A stretch of DNA of 9,269 nt from 66-474 sp036278635 (GTDB lineage: Bacteria > Pseudomonadota > Gammaproteobacteria > Xanthomonadales > Rhodanobacteraceae): NCBI GenBank assembly GCA_036278635.1, contig DASUKQ010000045.1, forward strand, positions 1-9,269, read 5' to 3'. Positions within the stretch are counted from its first letter, which is position 1, and each line of letters starts with the position of its first letter. Positions 4,955 through 9,269 of the stretch are shown here, piece by piece. The position numbers were made by a program, and so were the translations under genes. A model generated the notes under the pieces. The model was not told the DNA's origin. It did not search any database and was given only the letters and a program-made list of their open reading frames with translations.

Positions 4955-6337
4955 ATGTCGCCCTTGTCGCGCGCGCGCCGCAGCCTGTTTTCCCTGGTCG
5001 CCTTCGCCATCCTGGCGTTGGTCGCGGCAACCCCGGCATTCGCCGGAACCCTGCCGGTCGCGGTGAACGGCCAGCCGCTGCCGTCGCTGGCGCCGATGCT
5101 GGCGCGGGTCTCGCCCGCGGTGGTCAACATCTCCTCGACCAGCCACCGGCGGGTGGCGGTCAATCCGTTCTTCAGCGATCCGATGATGCGCCAGTTTTTC
5201 GGGCTGCCGGTGGTGCCGCCCTCGCGCGAACTGGTGCAGCAATCGCTGGGCTCGGGCGTGATCGTGGATGCGGCCAGGGGCTACATCCTCACCAACAACC
5301 ACGTGATCGCGGGCGCCGACGAGGTCAAGGTCACCCTCACCGACGGCAAGTCCTACACGGCGAAGGTCATCGGGGCCGACGCGCAGACCGACATCGCGGT
5401 GATCCAGATCGACGCGCCGAATCTCGTCGCGCTGCCGCTGGCGGATTCCTCGACATTGCGGGTGGGCGACTTCGTGGTCGCGATCGGCGATCCGTTCGGG
5501 CTTGGCCAGTCGGCGACCTCGGGCATCATTTCCGGATTGCAGCGCCAGGATCTGCGGCGCAGGGGCGTCCAGAACTACATCCAGACCGACGCCTCGATCA
5601 ATCCCGGCAATTCCGGCGGCGCGCTGGTGAATCTCGCGGGCCAGCTGGTCGGCATCAATTCGATGATCTATTCGCCGTCGGGCGCGAGTGCGGGACTCGG
5701 ATTTGCGATCCCGTCCAACCTCGCGGCCGAGGTGATGAAGCAACTGATCGCGCACGGCAAGGTCGAACGCGGCAGCCTGGGGGTGGATGCGCAGGACCTC
5801 ACGCCGCGCGTCGCCGCCGCGCTCGGGATCAAGGCAACCGGTGGCGCGCTGATCACCGACGTGACGCCGGGTTCGCCCGCGGCCACGGCGGGCCTCAAGC
5901 CCGGCGACCTCGTCACCAGCGTCAACGGCAAGCCCGTGGGCGATGCCCAGGACCTGCGCAATGCGCAAGGCCTTGCCACGCTCGGGAGCACGCTGGTGTT
6001 GGGCGTCGACCGCGGCGACCGGCAACTCAAGATCGACGCGAAGCTGACCGCCGTCAGCGGGCAGGCCGAAGGCGCGTCACTGGATCCGCGCCTGGCCGGT
6101 GCCACCTTCGACGATGCGTCGCCCAACGACCGCGGCGTCGAGGGCGTCAACGTGGCGCGTGTCGCGCCGGGCAGCCAGGCGGCGCGCAACGGGCTTGCCA
6201 CCGGAGACCTGGTGGTCGGCGTGAACAATGTGGCGACCCCCGATTTGTCCGCATTGCGTCGGGTGTTCGCACTGCATCCGCGCGGGTTGTTGTTGACGGT
6301 GTTGCGGCAGGGGCAGTTGCTGCAGATGCGGATGTAA
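4955..6337 (+). CDS. Periplasmic HtrA/DegQ-type (Do family) serine protease with two PDZ domains
   Basis: This 460-aa protein degrades or refolds misfolded envelope proteins. Residues 1-30 form a Sec signal peptide (basic RARRS, hydrophobic core, AFA cleavage before Gly31). The trypsin-like domain spans about 45-265 with a complete triad: His116 in TNNHVI, Asp146 in TDIAVI and Ser220 in GNSGGAL. PDZ1 runs about 272-365, beginning RGSLGV. PDZ2 runs about 375-458 and is more divergent. The length fits two-PDZ DegP/DegQ proteins, and the short insertion near 65-95 (PFFSDPMMRQFFG) resembles DegQ or MucD more than the long Q-rich loop of DegP. It is transcribed divergently from nrdJ. No intact terminator is clear downstream: a weak GC-rich fold ends in TTTTT at 6429-6433. 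DegQ, DegP and MucD cannot be told apart from this sequence alone. Confidence 0.93.
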   Translation: MSPLSRARRSLFSLVAFAILALVAATPAFAGTLPVAVNGQPLPSLAPMLARVSPAVVNISSTSHRRVAVNPFFSDPMMRQFFGLPVVPPSRELVQQSLGSGVIVDAARGYILTNNHVIAGADEVKVTLTDGKSYTAKVIGADAQTDIAVIQIDAPNLVALPLADSSTLRVGDFVVAIGDPFGLGQSATSGIISGLQRQDLRRRGVQNYIQTDASINPGNSGGALVNLAGQLVGINSMIYSPSGASAGLGFAIPSNLAAEVMKQLIAHGKVERGSLGVDAQDLTPRVAAALGIKATGGALITDVTPGSPAATAGLKPGDLVTSVNGKPVGDAQDLRNAQGLATLGSTLVLGVDRGDRQLKIDAKLTAVSGQAEGASLDPRLAGATFDDASPNDRGVEGVNVARVAPGSQAARNGLATGDLVVGVNNVATPDLSALRRVFALHPRGLLLTVLRQGQLLQMRM

Positions 6338-6406
6338 TGCGATCTTCCACGGTCGCGGTCCGGGTCGTCCGCCCGGATGCACGCCGCCGGTCGTGGCTAC
6401 CGCAAT

Positions 6407-6433
6407 GGCCAGCGGCTCTTCGGCCCGGTTTTT
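6407..6433 (+). terminator. Possible weak terminator after the protease gene
   Basis: GGCC (6407-6410) can pair with GGCC (6422-6425) over an 11-nt loop, and CGG followed by five T ends at 6433. The stem is short and imperfect. Another inverted repeat nearby (TCCGGG-N7-CCCGGA, 6359-6377) has no T-run. It is recorded only because it lies in the 253-bp gap between two plus-strand genes. Confidence 0.25.
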
Positions 6434-6542
6434 CGCGACGACCGTTCCGCGCGACACGAAGCGATGGCCGGAAGCGTGACGGAGGCGACAAAAGTCGGCG
6501 AGTTTGCTGAACCGGGTGCCGCCGCGGAAGTGCCGGTTCCGC

Positions 6543-6548
6543 CATAAT
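6543..6548 (+). promoter_or_regulatory. Candidate -10 box for the PBP-LysM gene
   Basis: CATAAT (5 of 6 to TATAAT) lies 42 bp before the ATG at 6591, a sensible leader length. No -35 is visible at 16-18 bp spacing. The gene also lacks an obvious Shine-Dalgarno. Confidence 0.35.
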
Positions 6549-6590
6549 CGTGCGGCCCTTTCCCACTCCCGACAAACCGGTACTTCCTGC

Positions 6591-7853
6591 ATGTTCCTTC
6601 GCCCGTTGAGTTTCGTTGCTGCGTCGTTGTCGCTCGCATTGGCCACCGTCGCCACGGCCGCCCCCACCCCTCAGGCATCGCGCCACCACAAGTCGTCCAG
6701 TCCCGCGTTGATGGTGCGTGGCGACCAGGTCAGTACCAACGGACTGGTGGCCGCGGTCGCCAAGGCGTTCGCCGCCACCGGCGATGGCCATATCGAGTTC
6801 ACCCCGTTCAATACCATCGACGGCATCGACCAGGCGATTGCCGGCACCATCGACATTGCCGCCAGCGCGCGCCCGGCGTATCCCAAACGCACCCAGGAAG
6901 CCGCGCTCACGTTCACGCCGGTGGCGTGGGATGCGCTGGTGATGATCACCAACGCTTCCAACCCGGTGGACAACCTGACGCTGAAGCAGCTGCACGACAT
7001 CTACTACGGTCGGATCAAGAACTGGTCGAAACTCGGCGGACGCGACGAGCCGATCGACCTGGACGGCGTGGCCTCGCCGCTGGATGGCGTGCAATTCAGT
7101 TTCCGCCGGCTGATGTTCGGCAACGGCAACAATCCGGTCGCGGTGCCACGCCTGTTCATCAACATCGATTCGCTGCAACAGGAAGTGTCGCTGGACACCA
7201 AGGCGCTCGCGGTTTCCACGATGGTGCACGCGCGTCGCCAGAAGGGCATCAAGATCATCGCGATCGAAGGCGTCACGCCGAGCGTCGCCACGCTCGAGAA
7301 CGCGACCTACGCGCTGCCCATGAAGATCTACCTGGCCTGGAAGGCCGACAGCCCCAAGGCCGACACGATCCGGAAATTGCTGTCGTTCCTCGAGGGACCC
7401 AAGGCCGACGAAATCCTGCGCAGCCACGACCTGCTGCCGTACGACAAGGCGGTGGTGTTGAACGCGAGGACCGAGTCGGACCGCATCAACACGGTTGCCG
7501 CGCGCATGATCGCCGAGGGCCTTCCCCCCGAATATTCGCCCAGCAGCGAGTTCGCGCGACTGGCGGCGCTCTACCCCGACATGGCCCACACCGCGCGGCT
7601 GCAGCAGGTCGCTGCCGACCAGGTCGCCAAGGCCAACAAGCAGCGCATCGCGCTGGCCGAAGCCGCGGGCGTCGATCCTTCTCCGCAGGCTGCCGCGAAG
7701 GCGGCCCCGGAAACCTACACGGTGGTCAGTGGGGACACGCTTTCGAAAATCGCGCAGGGTCATTCGGTGACGGTCGACGAGTTGCGCACGTGGAATCACC
7801 TCGACAGCGATACACTCCAGGTTGGCCAGCAACTCAAGGTGTCTTCGCCATGA
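6591..7853 (+). CDS. Exported PstS-like substrate-binding protein with C-terminal LysM domain
   Basis: This is a 420-aa protein. Residues 1-23 form a signal peptide (FLRPL, hydrophobic stretch, ATA-A cleavage). Residues about 38-290 resemble the phosphate-binding protein fold (PBP-like, PstS family). The clearest match is VMITNASNPVDNLTLKQLHD through GRIKNWSKLGG (117-150), close to the PstS pattern; ASARPA (91-96) corresponds to the SRP motif. The phosphate-contact SGTR motif is not recognisable: the equivalent region reads DGVQFSFRRLMFG (165-177). Ligand specificity is therefore open. Residues about 300-372 are an Ala-rich linker. Residues 375-417 (TYTVVSGDTLSKIAQ to LQVGQQLKV) are a canonical LysM peptidoglycan-binding domain. 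The protein probably sits in the periplasm attached to the cell wall. No transporter permease or ATPase genes adjoin it. ATG 6591 is chosen because the signal peptide starts there; the frame opens earlier at 6504. The M17 peptidase gene begins 31 bp downstream, probably in the same operon. Confidence 0.85.
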   Translation: MFLRPLSFVAASLSLALATVATAAPTPQASRHHKSSSPALMVRGDQVSTNGLVAAVAKAFAATGDGHIEFTPFNTIDGIDQAIAGTIDIAASARPAYPKRTQEAALTFTPVAWDALVMITNASNPVDNLTLKQLHDIYYGRIKNWSKLGGRDEPIDLDGVASPLDGVQFSFRRLMFGNGNNPVAVPRLFINIDSLQQEVSLDTKALAVSTMVHARRQKGIKIIAIEGVTPSVATLENATYALPMKIYLAWKADSPKADTIRKLLSFLEGPKADEILRSHDLLPYDKAVVLNARTESDRINTVAARMIAEGLPPEYSPSSEFARLAALYPDMAHTARLQQVAADQVAKANKQRIALAEAAGVDPSPQAAAKAAPETYTVVSGDTLSKIAQGHSVTVDELRTWNHLDSDTLQVGQQLKVSSP

Positions 7854-7884
7854 TGCGGATCGGTCCGGACGGGGGATGCGGCGC

Positions 7885-9258
7885 ATGCCGGGCCTGAGCG
7901 CGGACCGGCGCGGGCGGCGTGCACTGCCGCTGACGCCGGTGACACGCGCGGGCTGGACCGAAATCGAAAAATCCCTCGGGGCGCGCCAGCAGCGTTGGGC
8001 CCGGGCCTGCGGGTTTGTCGGCCAGGCCGGCGCGATGTGCATGGTGCCGGTTGCGCGCGGCGACAGCACGCGCGCGCTGTGCGGGATCGATCCCGGATTG
8101 CCGCCGTTCGCGCTGGGCAGCCTGCCCTGGCAACTGCCGGAGGACGACTACCGCCTCGATGGCGATGCGCTGTCCGTGCGTGACGCCGCGCTCGGCTGGG
8201 CCTTGGGCAGCTACCGGTTTTCGCGCTACCGCAAGACGCACACGCAACCCGCGCGCCTGCTGGTGCCGCGGGCGGTCCTGGACGACGTCACGCCGACCCT
8301 CGACGCCATCGCGCGGGTGCGCGATCTGGTCAACACACCGGCCCGGGATCTCGGCCCGGCCGAGGTGTGCGAGGCGGTGCGTGAAGTTGCCGCGCAGCAC
8401 GGCGCGAAATGTCGCGAGTGGAGTGGCGAGGGACTTCTGAAGGCGGGCTTCCCGACCGTGCACGCGGTGGGCCGCGCCAGCGCGCGCGCGCCGCGCGTGA
8501 TCGAACTGCGCTGGGGCGATCCGAAGCATCCATTGCTCGCGCTGGTCGGCAAGGGCGTGTGCTTCGACACCGGCGGGCTGGACCTGAAGAGCCACGACGG
8601 CATGCGCTGGATGAAAAAGGACATGGGCGGCGCCGCGCACGCGTTGTCGCTGGCGCACCTCGTGATGGCGTCGCGGTTGCCGGTGCGTCTGCTGCTGGTG
8701 ATCCCGACCGTCGACAACGAGGTGTCCGGCAACGCGCTGCGCCCCGGCGACGTGATCCGCACGCGCGCCGGCCTCACGGTGGAAGTCGACAACACCGACG
8801 CCGAAGGTCGGCTGATCCTGTGCGACGCGCTGGCCGCCGCGGTCGAGGCCAAGCCCGACCTGTTGATCGACTTCGCGACCCTCACCGGCGCGGCGCGGGT
8901 CGCGCTGGGCCCCGACCTGCCAGCGCTGTTCGCCAGCCGCGACGAGCTTGCCGAAGCCGTGCTCGCGGCCGGCGCCGCGCAACACGATCCGTTGTGGCGA
9001 TTGCCGCTGTGGCAGCCCTATCGCGCGATGATGGCCTCGATGGTCGCGGACACCAGCAACACCGGCGCCTCGCGCCACGCCGGCGCGATCACCGCTGCGC
9101 TGTACCTGCAGAATTTCGTGCCCGCCAGCGTGCCCTGGCTGCACGTGGACGTGTACGCGTGGAACGACGGCGACCGGCCCGGCCGGCCGCGCGGCGGTGA
9201 AGCGCAATCGCTGCGCGCGTTCCACGCCTTCCTGCGCGAGCGCTACGCGCAAGGCTGA
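7885..9258 (+). CDS. M17 leucyl aminopeptidase family protein
   Basis: This 457-aa cytosolic metallo-exopeptidase removes N-terminal residues from peptides. Numbered from ATG 7885, the catalytic domain (about 145-457) carries all M17 metal ligands and catalytic residues. They are Lys223 (VGKGVCFDTGG), Asp228, Lys235 (LDLKSHDG), Asp246 (KKDMGGAA), and Asp305, Glu307 and Arg309 in the signature NTDAEGRL. The N-terminal domain (1-140) is short and divergent compared with E. coli PepA (503 aa), so this is better called a PepA/PepB-related paralogue than PepA. There is no signal peptide. The start is uncertain: the frame opens with TTG at 7822, inside the preceding gene. ATGs exist at 7876 and 7885; GGGGGA precedes 7885 by about 9 nt, whereas it abuts 7876. 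The 31-bp spacing from the PBP-LysM gene suggests co-transcription. Confidence 0.9.
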   Translation: MPGLSADRRGRRALPLTPVTRAGWTEIEKSLGARQQRWARACGFVGQAGAMCMVPVARGDSTRALCGIDPGLPPFALGSLPWQLPEDDYRLDGDALSVRDAALGWALGSYRFSRYRKTHTQPARLLVPRAVLDDVTPTLDAIARVRDLVNTPARDLGPAEVCEAVREVAAQHGAKCREWSGEGLLKAGFPTVHAVGRASARAPRVIELRWGDPKHPLLALVGKGVCFDTGGLDLKSHDGMRWMKKDMGGAAHALSLAHLVMASRLPVRLLLVIPTVDNEVSGNALRPGDVIRTRAGLTVEVDNTDAEGRLILCDALAAAVEAKPDLLIDFATLTGAARVALGPDLPALFASRDELAEAVLAAGAAQHDPLWRLPLWQPYRAMMASMVADTSNTGASRHAGAITAALYLQNFVPASVPWLHVDVYAWNDGDRPGRPRGGEAQSLRAFHAFLRERYAQG

Positions 9259-9269
9259 CGCGGGCCCCC

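Noticed and set aside
4927..6510. 527-codon plus-strand frame overlapping the protease gene
   Set aside because: Low-complexity Arg/Gly/Ala translation in a different frame from an HtrA protein with a full catalytic triad and signal peptide.
7822..7884. M17 peptidase start at TTG 7822 or ATG 7876
   Set aside because: TTG 7822 lies inside the preceding gene without a ribosome site. ATG 7876 directly abuts the G-run, leaving no spacer. 7885 is preferred, though 7876 is not excluded.
6147..8069. 640-codon open frame on the minus strand
   Set aside because: It is a Arg/His-rich shadow frame of high-GC coding DNA lying across three well-supported plus-strand genes.

Overview
The window is high-GC DNA of gammaproteobacterial type. 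The best fit is the Xanthomonadales (Xanthomonadaceae or Rhodanobacteraceae). This rests on the split class II ribonucleotide reductase with a separate NrdJb-type subunit, the NrdJ N-terminus and the HtrA, LysM and M17 proteins. All are remembered resemblances, not searched ones.

Left half, minus strand: a deoxyribonucleotide-synthesis locus read right to left. It starts with nrdJ (4532 to 1257), the B12-dependent class II ribonucleotide reductase. This gene carries a 376-residue intein with a LAGLIDADG-type homing endonuclease, placed immediately before the catalytic thiyl-radical cysteine. The intein ends in Gln instead of Asn. Next comes a 461-bp gap with three tandem ~94-bp repeats and two palindromes. 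It is followed by a 168-aa Lys/Ala/Arg-rich histone H1-like protein (795 to 289), a perfect 11-bp-stem hairpin with a short T-run (274 to 241), and the start of an NrdJb-type accessory subunit (218 to beyond the window edge). The reductase therefore appears to be made from two separately encoded parts with a nucleoid-type protein gene between them.

Centre: a 422-bp divergent control region (4533-4954) between nrdJ and a protease gene. It holds one strong NrdR-box-like palindrome and a degenerate second half-box exactly 31 bp away, the expected helical phasing for NrdR repression of nrd genes. A sigma-70-like promoter precedes the protease.

Right half, plus strand: an HtrA/DegQ-type periplasmic serine protease with two PDZ domains (4955-6337). 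It is followed by an exported PstS-like substrate-binding protein fused to a C-terminal LysM domain (6591-7853) and an M17 leucyl aminopeptidase family protein (7885-9258), probably co-transcribed with the LysM gene. These look like envelope-maintenance and peptide-turnover genes with no clear functional link to the nrd locus.

No tRNA, rRNA, CRISPR or insertion sequence was seen. The intein is the only clear mobile-type element. The most unusual points are the atypical intein termini, the H1-like gene inside the nrdJ/nrdJb locus, the tandem intergenic repeats and the PBP-LysM fusion.
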